Positions 15,901 through 23,315 of a DNA stretch of 30,443 bases are shown piece after piece. Position 1 is the first letter of the stretch; every line of letters starts with the position of its first letter. The position numbers and the translations under genes are program-made. Source of the DNA: Armatimonadota bacterium (lineage in GTDB: Bacteria > Armatimonadota > JAAZEB01); the NCBI GenBank assembly GCA_012841485.1, contig DUUU01000603.1:1-30443 (forward strand), in the 5' to 3' direction. The notes beneath the pieces were generated by a model. The model searched no databases and was not told where the DNA came from. It saw only the letters and a program-made list of their open reading frames with translations.

Positions 15901-18326
15901 ACAACCTGATGCACAACCTGATCTGCTGGATGCGCACGGGCACCTTCTACGGGGTGGTGCAATTCACGTCGGGGTTGGGGCCGGCCAAGGGCGCGCTGGT
16001 GCAGGTGTTCGAGGAGAGCGTTCCGCTCAATGAGGAGCGCCTTGTGGGCCAGGCGTTCACGCGCGAGGATGGCACCTTCGAGATTGAAGGCCTCCCGCCC
16101 CTCGTTTACCGCGTGCGTGCGACGCTGCCCGGTTATACCTATGACCACGCTCAGCGCAGTGCGGTGTGTGGCGCGGGCCGGCAGGAGGTGAACTTCCGGC
16201 TCAGCGAGGCGCCGGCTGGCTCGATCTCTGGCAAGGTGAGCGAGCAGGATGGCGTGACCCCGATTGAGGGCGCCACGATCACTGTCACCCTGCAGGGCGA
16301 GTATAAAGGCGAGCAGATCGTCCGCACCGCCACGACCGACCACATGGGCATCTACGCGGTGACGGATCTACCGACCGGCCAGTACCGGGTGGCTTGTGTC
16401 GGCGATGGGTTCGTGGAGCAGGAGTATCCCACCCTGGTCACCGTGAATCCAGGAACCGAGGCTCAGAACATCAACTTCGTCATGGGCGGGATGCCCGGCG
16501 GAGTGGTGGGCACGGTGACGCGACAGTCCGACGGACAGGCGGTGACCGGCGCGACGGTGGAGCTGCGGAGCGGCACCACGCTCGTTGCGAACACGGTGAC
16601 GGATGACGCGGGTAAGTTCGCGTTCCCGAACGTGCCGGCAGGCACCTACGAGATCACGGTCACGGGAGGCGCGGGGATTCTGCCGACGAGCGTCACCGTG
16701 GTGGTGGAAGCGAATGCCCAGGTGCGCCGAAACGTGGTGGCGAATACGCCGCCGCCTGCGCAGGTAGCCGGGATGATCACCGATGCGCTTGGCAATCCCA
16801 TCGCAGGCGCCAAGGTGGACGCCGTCAGCGGTGGCACCGTGATCAAGACGGTCGTCACGGGCGAGGTGCAGACGGAAGGCGTGAACAAGTTCAACTATAA
16901 GCTCACTGGCCTTTCCGCAGGCAACTACGAGATCCAGGCGAGCAAGGGCGGGTTCACGGGTAGCAGCGCATCGGTGCGCCTGTCTGAGAGCCAACAGCTC
17001 TACAACGTGAACTTGACTCTGGAGTCGCTGCATGTCTATTCCAGCGGCCTGACCATGGTCTCCGCGCCGTTCGACTACAGTGATATCGATGCCGCGAATC
17101 TGCTGGGCCTGACGCCGGATCAGACGAAGGCGGCGTTCTGGGTAGGGAACCGCTACGCATTCTACCCGGAGAACCCCGCGGATCGCTTCCGGCTCGGGAA
17201 GGGTTACTTCCTGCTGCTGGAGAAACCTGTGGTGCTGACCCGCGAGGGCAAGCCCGCGGATACCTCGAAGCCGGCGACCTTGAATCTGACGGCCGGGTGG
17301 AATATGATCGGGAACCCGTTCCCGTTCCCCGTGAACTGGTTCGATGCCAAGGTGCAGGTTGGCCAGGAGCTCATCTCGCTCCAGGAAGCGATCGCGCGTG
17401 ACCTGATCAAGAACGCGCTGTGGACCTATGGCTACGGCGAGTACCGCCTGGCGTTCCAGCTCATGCCGTGGGAAGGCTACTGGGTGAAGACGACGCAGGA
17501 TCTCGTGTTGCAGATCCCGAATGTTGCTGCCCGTAGCGCCTCGCCGGATCCATACCGGACACGCACGGTATCTGATGAGAGCTGGGTGCTGAACCTGGTG
17601 GCCGCCGCCGGTCGCTACCGAGACGCCTCCAACTACGTGGGTACCGCTCGACGGGCACAGGATGGCTACGACGTCGGACTGGATGTGCCAGAAGCCCCGC
17701 CGACCGGCATGAGTGGGTGGGTGCAACTCACCTTCCCGCACCGCACGGGCTGGGGACGCGAGGCGGGCGACTACGCCGTCGATATGCGTTCCCCGGTGGC
17801 TGGCGAGCAGGTGTGGGACTTCGAGGTGAGCACCAGCGAGGCGAACACAGACGTCGTGCTCAGCTGGCCGAACATCGGGCAACTGCCACGCACCTACACC
17901 GCCATCCTTGAGGATGTGGACACGGGCGCGCGGCGCTATCTGCGCTCGCTCGGCGCCTACGTCTTCCGGTCTGGCGAGCAGGGCGGAACCCGACGGTTCC
18001 GGCTTCGGATCACGCGGCAGGCGCAGATGCGGCTGAGCGTGGCGAACCTTCGAATCCAACCGAACCGCGCGGGCGGGGCGACGCTGTCGTGCGACTTCTC
18101 GGACGCCGTCTCGGTGCGCTCGGAGATCCGCAGCGCCAGCGGACGCCTGGTGCGGGAAGTGGCCGCTGGGGAAGCTCGCTCGGCGGGTACGAATAGCTTC
18201 TTCTGGGATGGTCGGGACCAACGCGGGAACGGCCTGGGTTACGGTCTGTACTTCTGGTTCGTGGAGGCTTCCGCCGAGGATGGCCGAAGCGTGAAGGAGT
18301 TCCGTCCGTTCATTCACGTTCGATAG
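12969..18326 (+). CDS. Giant exported protein: TolB-like propeller, CarboxypepD_reg repeats and shared C-terminal cassette
   Basis: A 1785-residue protein with a TTG start and AGGAGGG at 12952-12958. A signal peptide covers residues 1 to about 30. Residues about 98-355 are TolB/PD40 propeller blades (VWSPDGTKILFASNG, AWSPNGLRIAYASN, VWSPDGQTILFESNG, AWNSDGSVILFASNR), three carrying an inserted Asp-rich loop (128-136, 274-282, 335-343). Residues about 436-600 are an Ig-like region, and about 610-800 resemble a glutamine-amidotransferase-like alpha/beta domain (LINFLDRGGRLVVTGQD). Four CarboxypepD_reg-type modules lie at about 992-1078, 1084-1172, 1177-1257 and 1264-1350. Residues 1359-1785 are a cassette shared with the proteins at 20231 and 23316: GWNMIGNPFPFPVNW at 1443, PWEGYWVK at 1500, and a FlgD-like Ig end with FFWDGRDQRGNGLGYGLY finishing FIHVR. 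It is likely displayed on the surface. Its ligand is unknown. Confidence 0.87.
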   Translation: MKERSAGRTRLFLALFGSLLSLTLGVAFGGGSVRLPGVTVPAGARDGRAPATSAMATGLPRVIGSKRKLPLGTRERPYLNLTNPGQRPGGGRAIPVQNVNLTRSPADDTDPVWSPDGTKILFASNGEDTNGDMRIDKVRDDGTYHIWIMNPDGSGQKQLTHDPGNQVEPAWSPNGLRIAYASNEEGDYEIYLLTLSTGEKAKLPVGPSEERHPTWAAGGDTLAFSSDREGLPKIYSMKADGRHLTPLTKGPSEDRNPVWSPDGQTILFESNGVDSDGDGVIDATTNTTRVWRMSYFGSQQQQLTAFEVPDGTVMDRNPAWNSDGSVILFASNRKDADGDGTWDTVGDFDVYEYPLVVQGGLVANAETPNSSSAIKRTQLSPSEIEPLTGNEDHPGLFPIVDFKNPKVMYVTDQGGARDIWLTSITDITDPRLEALPEITPKLTIPGSTVVINARVSDLESGVKAVYAQIRDPDDAVTDAQGIDHKVYYVQPDNPDSAANPMPIWTEVDAHMVHATNYTYHIPPYQPRMDDLSALNFAVPPHDGWLQLYDDGDPKHGDAVAGDGIYSNSWKTPSNAQSDFYLDIIAYDNAGNWKIYDGIAGFSTQQFTATHGILLVMDYAHGQKFMQGDRSNFTYANEYFPTWFPVESYYTRNPTGMPASLINLGAYADNIINIDSFGGVPPAPPALSIPPSDTFIRSMPEEGYDVWRVVCRGRLPPDVIAAYMPRIAQQPDFQNPYEAVRNQFVADRGIVWVSPYSGNLWVGEGTIVDGDTQAKLINFLDRGGRLVVTGQDVAWALTRDGVVKEPPLLTRMGVQYVDDAPAWTLTGGAADDRYFLTGAGGQVTTQPWSVHWHGEAQPTALQMPVRYFPVIQGWGSTPLLGVSTSSTTAREQGNNCSTDAAGNQLWMDGILPVAPSQTLYSYRSPNTGISGRTDAVAAVYRRDPEVNSRSAFFAFGFEGIHRKYASHNPYGLHCEDLRHNLMHNLICWMRTGTFYGVVQFTSGLGPAKGALVQVFEESVPLNEERLVGQAFTREDGTFEIEGLPPLVYRVRATLPGYTYDHAQRSAVCGAGRQEVNFRLSEAPAGSISGKVSEQDGVTPIEGATITVTLQGEYKGEQIVRTATTDHMGIYAVTDLPTGQYRVACVGDGFVEQEYPTLVTVNPGTEAQNINFVMGGMPGGVVGTVTRQSDGQAVTGATVELRSGTTLVANTVTDDAGKFAFPNVPAGTYEITVTGGAGILPTSVTVVVEANAQVRRNVVANTPPPAQVAGMITDALGNPIAGAKVDAVSGGTVIKTVVTGEVQTEGVNKFNYKLTGLSAGNYEIQASKGGFTGSSASVRLSESQQLYNVNLTLESLHVYSSGLTMVSAPFDYSDIDAANLLGLTPDQTKAAFWVGNRYAFYPENPADRFRLGKGYFLLLEKPVVLTREGKPADTSKPATLNLTAGWNMIGNPFPFPVNWFDAKVQVGQELISLQEAIARDLIKNALWTYGYGEYRLAFQLMPWEGYWVKTTQDLVLQIPNVAARSASPDPYRTRTVSDESWVLNLVAAAGRYRDASNYVGTARRAQDGYDVGLDVPEAPPTGMSGWVQLTFPHRTGWGREAGDYAVDMRSPVAGEQVWDFEVSTSEANTDVVLSWPNIGQLPRTYTAILEDVDTGARRYLRSLGAYVFRSGEQGGTRRFRLRITRQAQMRLSVANLRIQPNRAGGATLSCDFSDAVSVRSEIRSASGRLVREVAAGEARSAGTNSFFWDGRDQRGNGLGYGLYFWFVEASAEDGRSVKEFRPFIHVR

Positions 18327-18345
18327 TTCAACGCAGTAGCCGGCG

Positions 18346-18373
18346 GCCGGGGCCCGGAGAGGATGGGCCCGGC
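18346..18373 (+). terminator. Hairpin between the 1785-residue gene and the CsgG-like gene
   Basis: GCCGGGGCCC (18346-18355) pairs with GGGCCCGGC (18365-18373) with one bulged G and a 9-base loop, 20 bases after the stop. There is no T-tract. It may set the ratio of the two neighbouring genes if they are co-transcribed. Confidence 0.4.
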
Positions 18374-18392
18374 TGCCCGGCGGAGTATCCGT

Positions 18393-18400
18393 GGAGGGGG
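18393..18400 (+). promoter_or_regulatory. Ribosome binding site that decides the CsgG-like gene start
   Basis: GGAGGGGG abuts the ATG at 18401 with no spacer, which is too close for initiation. The in-frame GTG at 18407 lies 6 bases away and is the better start. Confidence 0.65.
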
Positions 18401-18406
18401 ATGCTT

Positions 18407-20197
18407 GTGAAATACCTCAGGCGCAGCCCTTGGTCCCGGGAGGTAGCCCGGGGGCTTGTCGTGCTCTTCCTTTGGCCGCTGGTGCTCTGCTCGCTAGTGG
18501 GAAAGAGCGCGCAGGCGCAGTCCAAAGTGAAGACAATCGCGGTGATGGACTTCGAGAACACAACGAAGCGGCAGGGTGCTGCCCTGGGCCGGAAGGCGGC
18601 GGATGCCGTTGCCCTCCAGTTGTCTCCCGCTGCGTATGAGGTGCTCTCGCGCGACGCCGTGGCGCGTCGGATTGCGACGCTAGGCCTCGGCACCCCGCTG
18701 GATCGGAATGGCCTCGCGAAGCTGGCAGCCGGCATGCGGGAAGACGGCCTGTCGGAGATCTTCACCGGGCGCGTGCTGACGGCGGAAGTGCGTCAGGGCC
18801 AACCGCGTCAGGCGCACGTGCGGATCGAGATCCGCGTGATGGACGCCGACACGGGTGAATTCACGAATGGGGCGATTGGCGACGCCTCGAGCAGCCCCCG
18901 CCGCGAGGATGTGAGCGCGGATGTGCTGATCGACGAGGCGCTCGGTAAGGCGGCATTCCAGGCGGTGACGGCACTTCAGACGCGCACCATCCCCCGGGGC
19001 ACCGTCCTGATGAGCAAGGGCGGCGAAGTGATCATCAACATTGGCGCGGAGCAGGGCGTGAGCGCCGGCATGGAGATGGTGATCCTCCGCGACAAGATGA
19101 AGGTCGCCCGCGTTGAGGTGGTCTCTGTCACGAACCGTGACTGCACGGCGCGCGTGAAGGAAGAGATCCGCGGCATCGCGCCTGAAGACGAGGCCCGTGC
19201 GCTCTACGCGACGAGCGTGGATGGCAAGATCCTCTCCACCACCGGCTTGGATAAGAAGAAGAAGGGCCCGCGCTTTGGCTCGGTCCTGAGCGTCCTGGCG
19301 GGTATCGGCCTGCTCTTCCTGGTGGGTAAGATGCTGAAGGGCAAGCACCCCCGTAACGTCGGGGCCACTGGCGTGAGGGCGGTTGCCACGCTCGATGGGA
19401 ATAACCAGCCGGCAGTGCGCATCTCGTGGAGTCGGCCTGCGACGCCATCCGGCCTCGACCTGCTCGGGTTCAAGGTGTATCGCAGCACCACGCGCTACGG
19501 AAACTACGAAGTGGTGGCGCAGGTGGCTGGCCCGAATGAGAACCAGGTGTTCGATACGACGAATGACCGCACCATCGAGGTGACCTACGGCGGCTCGAGC
19601 GATGGTGGCAGCTCCGACCTGGATACCGATGAAGTGGATGTCACCGGTGTGCGCCCTGGCACCACCTACTATTACCGCGTGACGCGGCTCATCGTGGAGT
19701 CGTCCACCTCCGGTGGTGGCAGCGGTGATGCCGGGGACGTCGAGTTCAACGTGGTCGAGACCGACTACAGCCCACCCACGGAAGGGGCGACACCGCTGAA
19801 CCGGCCGCAGATCATGTCGCCGCTGGAGAACGACAGCCTGAACCTGAACAGTCAGGTCTTCCAGTGGCTATCGGTGGGCGGTGGTGATCTCTACCGGCTG
19901 CAGGTATCGGATAGCCCGACGTTTGAGCCCCAGCGCACGTTCAATAGCCCGGACGAGGACGCGCGGATGGCGCTCCCGGGGGCTGGCGATAACCGTGCGA
20001 TGTCTGCCACGTTCAACCTGAGCACGCGGTTCCCGGGCATCAACCCGAACACCGGGCAGACGCAGCAGCAGACGCTCTTCTGGCGGATCGGGGCACGGCA
20101 CCGGTCTGATGGCCTGGCGCCGGAGCCGGATGGGTTTATCTTCTCGGATGCTGTCCGCATTGAGACCATCGAGATGCCGCCGCCGCCGGTTCAATAG
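18407..20197 (+). CDS. CsgG/FlgT-like exported protein with membrane segment and FN3-like domains
   Basis: A 596-residue protein from the GTG at 18407. A signal peptide ends near SAQAQS (about residue 38). Residues about 41-190 resemble the CsgG family: VKTIAVMDFENTT, then GRKAADAVALQL and YEVLSRDAVARRI. Residues about 197-250 match the FlgT C-terminal style (GTVLMSKGGEVIINIGAEQG, then GMEMVILRDKMKVARVEVVS). A lysine cluster (DKKKKGP) precedes one hydrophobic segment at about 291-309. Two FN3-like domains follow (ISWSRPATPSGLDLLGFKVY; PLENDSLNLNSQVFQWLSVG), the first with a Ser/Gly-rich insert. CsgG is normally a lipoprotein that makes an outer-membrane secretion pore; no proper lipobox precedes the cysteine near residue 28 here. 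Its place among three cassette proteins suggests a partner role, which is inference. Confidence 0.72.
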   Translation: MKYLRRSPWSREVARGLVVLFLWPLVLCSLVGKSAQAQSKVKTIAVMDFENTTKRQGAALGRKAADAVALQLSPAAYEVLSRDAVARRIATLGLGTPLDRNGLAKLAAGMREDGLSEIFTGRVLTAEVRQGQPRQAHVRIEIRVMDADTGEFTNGAIGDASSSPRREDVSADVLIDEALGKAAFQAVTALQTRTIPRGTVLMSKGGEVIINIGAEQGVSAGMEMVILRDKMKVARVEVVSVTNRDCTARVKEEIRGIAPEDEARALYATSVDGKILSTTGLDKKKKGPRFGSVLSVLAGIGLLFLVGKMLKGKHPRNVGATGVRAVATLDGNNQPAVRISWSRPATPSGLDLLGFKVYRSTTRYGNYEVVAQVAGPNENQVFDTTNDRTIEVTYGGSSDGGSSDLDTDEVDVTGVRPGTTYYYRVTRLIVESSTSGGGSGDAGDVEFNVVETDYSPPTEGATPLNRPQIMSPLENDSLNLNSQVFQWLSVGGGDLYRLQVSDSPTFEPQRTFNSPDEDARMALPGAGDNRAMSATFNLSTRFPGINPNTGQTQQQTLFWRIGARHRSDGLAPEPDGFIFSDAVRIETIEMPPPPVQ

Positions 20198-20230
20198 GGC
20201 TGGTTTGATGGACGCTACGGAGAGAGACGG

Positions 20231-23215
20231 ATGACGACTCACCGTTCGAGAGACGCGAGGGCCCCGTTGGCAGGGCCGGGGACGCGGCGGATGTCGCTGG
20301 CGCTTCTCCTCACAGCGCTTGCCTGGTGCCTGAGCAGCATCGGAGCCTGGGCGCAGGTGGGGGAGATCCCCGCGAAGGGGCGGGTGCGGGTGATTGGACT
20401 GCGGGTGCAGTTCGTCCCGGAGACGCCGCCGCGCGATGAGGATGGGGAGCCTGTAGGCACCCAACGCCCGGCCACGCGGTTCCAGGCGCAGCACAACAGC
20501 GATTACTTCCGCGAGGTGATGAGCCGGGTCCGCGCCTACTTCCTCGAGGTCTCGATGGGGCAGCTCGATCTCGTGCCGACCATCCAGTCGGTGCCTGTAA
20601 CCGAGACGACCTGGGACAAGGACGAGGATTACTATGGCGAGGACGCGGCGGCGCCGGCGCGCACAGCGGAGCTGATCCAGCGGGCGATCACCCTCTCGGA
20701 GTCCCAGATCGACTTCCGACAATACGATCTCGTGGTCGTGTTTCACGCCGGAAATGGGCAGGAGTCGGACTTTGCTGGCGCGGATCCGACGCTGATCCTG
20801 TCGCGGGGCATCCGGGGCACGTTCACTGGCAGCGGCAAGAGCTTCCCGGCCGCGGTGCTTCAATCCGCCGGGGAAGTGGCTCCGGCGGCTGGCGAGCGGC
20901 TGAGCATCGTGGGACGCCTCTGCATGGGGATCATGAGCGTGCTCGGCCAGGGCGCCATGCGCACCGGCGAGGGCCTCGGCGCAGCCGGGGATGATAGCTA
21001 CGTCGGCTACTGGGATCTGATGGACCGTGGGTGGATGCTCGGCGAGCGGCTCACGACGTCTGGGCGTCCAGATTGGTCGAGCCCGGCGCATCCGAACCCG
21101 GACACGAAGATACAGATGGGCTGGGTGCAGCCGATCCTCTTGCGTGATAATCTGCCGGGTGCCGAGATCACCCAGGTGGCCACCACCGGCCAGGTGTACC
21201 GGATGTGGCGCGAAGGCCAGAACGGCCAGGAGTACTTCCTGATCGAGAATCGGCAGAAGGTGGGCTTCGATGGCTACCTCCCGGAGGCTGGCCTCCTCGT
21301 GTGGCGCATCAACCGCGCCCTCCCCGGCCAGGTGGGCCCCGGACAGCTTCGCGTCTCGCTGCTACAGGCGGATGGCCGCCAGGATATTGAGAATGGCGAT
21401 AACGCCGGCGATGCCGCAGACCCCTTCCCGGGGCAGCTGGCCAGAAGAACGCTGAGCGACGACACCGTTCCGAGCCTGCGCGATTCCAACGGCGTGGCGA
21501 CGGGAGTCTCCATCACCGAGATCTCCGCACCGGGTCAGGTGATGACCGCCAACCTCTACGTCGTGCCGCCGATGATCCTGTCATGCCGGCCGAAGGCGAA
21601 CTTCTCGACGGAGAGTGTGACGCCGACGTTCCGCGTCTCCTTTAGCGATACCATCGACCCGGCTACGATCCTGGTGGAGCTCGATGATCGCATTGTGGTC
21701 AGCGACGCGAACCTGAGCCGTTACTACAACGCGGCGACGCGCGAGCTGACCTACCGAACCAACCAGTTGGCGTTCGGCCAGCATGTGATTCGCATCTCCG
21801 TCAAGAACAAGGGCAAGACGGTGAGCGAGTCGACGGGCAACCGGGGGTTCCGAGTGAACTTCCGCACGATCGCGGCGGGTCTGCGCATGGTATCGGTTCC
21901 GTATCTGCTGGCCGCTCCGGATAACACGCCGCAGAGCGTGTTCGGGGCGACCGCCGGGATGCTGGCGCGATGGGTGCCATCGAAGCAGGATTACCGCTAT
22001 TGGCCGCAGCACGCGGAGGCGGGCTTCTATCCGCCTGCGGATGATCCACAGGACCCCTCGTTCGTCTCAAGCACGCGCCCGGCGGGTCTCGGATATTGGA
22101 TCAAGCTCTCCACCGATACGCCCGTGCGTGTGAATGGCGACCAAATCGAGGATGTGGCGGTGCGGATACCGCTGACCGCCGGCTGGAACATGATCGGCGA
22201 TCCCTTCCCGTTCGCGGTTGATTGGAACGGGTGCCAGGTGGAGTACCAGGGGCAGACAAAGCCGCTGAGCGAGGCAGTGGATGCCGGGTGGATCAGTGGC
22301 ACTCTCTACACCTACGAGCCCGGTGGCTATACATGGGTGAATGCGCCCGCTGGGCAGCTGAAGCCGTGGGAAGGCTACTGGGTCAAGGCGAAGGTCAACT
22401 GCTGGCTGCTGGTGCCGCCGGTCCCGTCTGGCGTGATTGGCCTGGGCGAGAGGCGCTCTGAGGACGGTATGGCGCTCGAAGAGCGTGGGCGAGCTACGGC
22501 GAAAGAGTGGCGCCTGCGACTGAGCGTCTCCGCCGGAACCGAGAGTGAGGACCGGTACAACTTCATCGGAGTGAGTGAGAGCGCGCGTGATGGCGCGGAC
22601 AGCCGCGATGTGGAGGAGCCACCCGCTCCGGGCGCTGGCGTGGTGTCGCTGTACCTCGTTGAGGGTGGGCGGCGCCTGGCGCAGGATGTCAGGAGCGCCA
22701 GCTCTGGTGGCCCGCAGGTCTGGGATGTGGAAGTGCTCCTGCCTGGCGCCCGGCAGCAGGTCACGCTCTCGTGGCCCGATCTCTCTGCGCTGCCGCGAGG
22801 CATGGAGGCCTACCTCGAAGACGAGGCGACCGGGCGCCGGGTGGCCATGCGCACGTGCACGGCCTACTCGTTCAATAGCGGCGAGGGCGGCGTGCGTCGC
22901 TTCCGCATTACGGTCCAGCCGCGCAGCGGAAGCTCACTGGCGATCACGGAGCTGTCGGTGATGCGCACGCGCGGAGTGCCTTCCGTGCGCGTGAATATCA
23001 GCCGCGACGCGATGCTGCGCGTCGTGGTGCTGGACCCGGCCAGTGGCCGCCGTCAGACGCTGGTGGGCGAGCACGCTGGTCGCGCCGGGATGAATGTCAT
23101 CTCCACGGGCCGCTCGGATGGTCTGGGCGCCGGCATGTATCTCATCGAAGTTACCGCCACGGCAAGCGACGGCGCGACGGTGCGTGCCGTCCGGCCGCTG
23201 GTCATCGTGCGCTGA
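20231..23215 (+). CDS. Exported M6-metalloprotease-like protein with lost zinc motif and shared C-terminal cassette
   Basis: A 994-residue protein with GGAGAGAG at 20219-20226 and a signal peptide to about residue 42 (AWAQ). Residues about 50-450 follow the M6/immune-inhibitor-A peptidase layout: VRAYFLEVSMGQLDL, VVVFHAGNGQE (F171-E177), then the slot for the catalytic helix, YVGYWDLMDRGWM from Y257, and EYFLIENRQKVGFD. In the catalytic slot the sequence is C231-MGIMS-VLG; MGIMS (232-236) stands where HEXXH should be, so both zinc histidines and the glutamate are absent. Residues about 455-545 are an Ig-like domain. Residues 550-994 are the shared cassette: GLRMVSVPY at 550, AGWNMIGDPFPFAVDW at 650, KPWEGYWVK at 711, an end LVIVR. 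It is probably a non-catalytic surface protein. It is co-directional with its neighbours, 33 bases after the CsgG-like gene. Confidence 0.82.
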   Translation: MTTHRSRDARAPLAGPGTRRMSLALLLTALAWCLSSIGAWAQVGEIPAKGRVRVIGLRVQFVPETPPRDEDGEPVGTQRPATRFQAQHNSDYFREVMSRVRAYFLEVSMGQLDLVPTIQSVPVTETTWDKDEDYYGEDAAAPARTAELIQRAITLSESQIDFRQYDLVVVFHAGNGQESDFAGADPTLILSRGIRGTFTGSGKSFPAAVLQSAGEVAPAAGERLSIVGRLCMGIMSVLGQGAMRTGEGLGAAGDDSYVGYWDLMDRGWMLGERLTTSGRPDWSSPAHPNPDTKIQMGWVQPILLRDNLPGAEITQVATTGQVYRMWREGQNGQEYFLIENRQKVGFDGYLPEAGLLVWRINRALPGQVGPGQLRVSLLQADGRQDIENGDNAGDAADPFPGQLARRTLSDDTVPSLRDSNGVATGVSITEISAPGQVMTANLYVVPPMILSCRPKANFSTESVTPTFRVSFSDTIDPATILVELDDRIVVSDANLSRYYNAATRELTYRTNQLAFGQHVIRISVKNKGKTVSESTGNRGFRVNFRTIAAGLRMVSVPYLLAAPDNTPQSVFGATAGMLARWVPSKQDYRYWPQHAEAGFYPPADDPQDPSFVSSTRPAGLGYWIKLSTDTPVRVNGDQIEDVAVRIPLTAGWNMIGDPFPFAVDWNGCQVEYQGQTKPLSEAVDAGWISGTLYTYEPGGYTWVNAPAGQLKPWEGYWVKAKVNCWLLVPPVPSGVIGLGERRSEDGMALEERGRATAKEWRLRLSVSAGTESEDRYNFIGVSESARDGADSRDVEEPPAPGAGVVSLYLVEGGRRLAQDVRSASSGGPQVWDVEVLLPGARQQVTLSWPDLSALPRGMEAYLEDEATGRRVAMRTCTAYSFNSGEGGVRRFRITVQPRSGSSLAITELSVMRTRGVPSVRVNISRDAMLRVVVLDPASGRRQTLVGEHAGRAGMNVISTGRSDGLGAGMYLIEVTATASDGATVRAVRPLVIVR

Positions 23216-23226
23216 AAGGCGTGAGA

Positions 23227-23257
23227 CCCGGGGGGCGCTATGCCGCGCCTCCGCGGG
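23227..23257 (+). terminator. Hairpin between the M6-like gene and the 897-residue gene
   Basis: GGGGGCGC (23231-23238) pairs with GCGCCTCC (23245-23252) around TATGCC, and CCCG at 23227-23230 extends the stem to 12 bp past one bulge. It starts 12 bases after the stop and has no T-tract. Confidence 0.42.
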
Positions 23258-23299
23258 TGAGCTGTGGGTGGTCGCGGCATCGGGTGGCGCGCGGCCCAC

Positions 23300-23310
23300 G
23301 GAGGAGAGGG
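23300..23310 (+). promoter_or_regulatory. Ribosome binding site that decides the 897-residue gene start
   Basis: GGAGGAGAGGG lies 5 bases before the GTG at 23316. This favours that start over the longer frame from 23094, which overlaps the upstream gene by more than 100 bases and lacks a signal peptide. Confidence 0.7.
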
Positions 23311-23315
23311 CGACT

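Noticed and set aside
18470..18500. Lipoprotein signal on the CsgG-like protein
   Set aside because: The cysteine is preceded by L-V-L, not a small residue at -1, so it is a poor lipobox. Cleavage after SAQA is more likely.
20231..20360. Twin-arginine export signal on the M6-like protein
   Set aside because: GTRRMSLAL has two arginines but lacks the F-L-K part of the Tat motif. An ordinary Sec signal explains it.
20700..21000. Frameshift explaining the missing HEXXH in the M6-like protein
   Set aside because: The frame is intact with family motifs on both sides and no alternative frame gives HEXXH, so the loss looks genuine.
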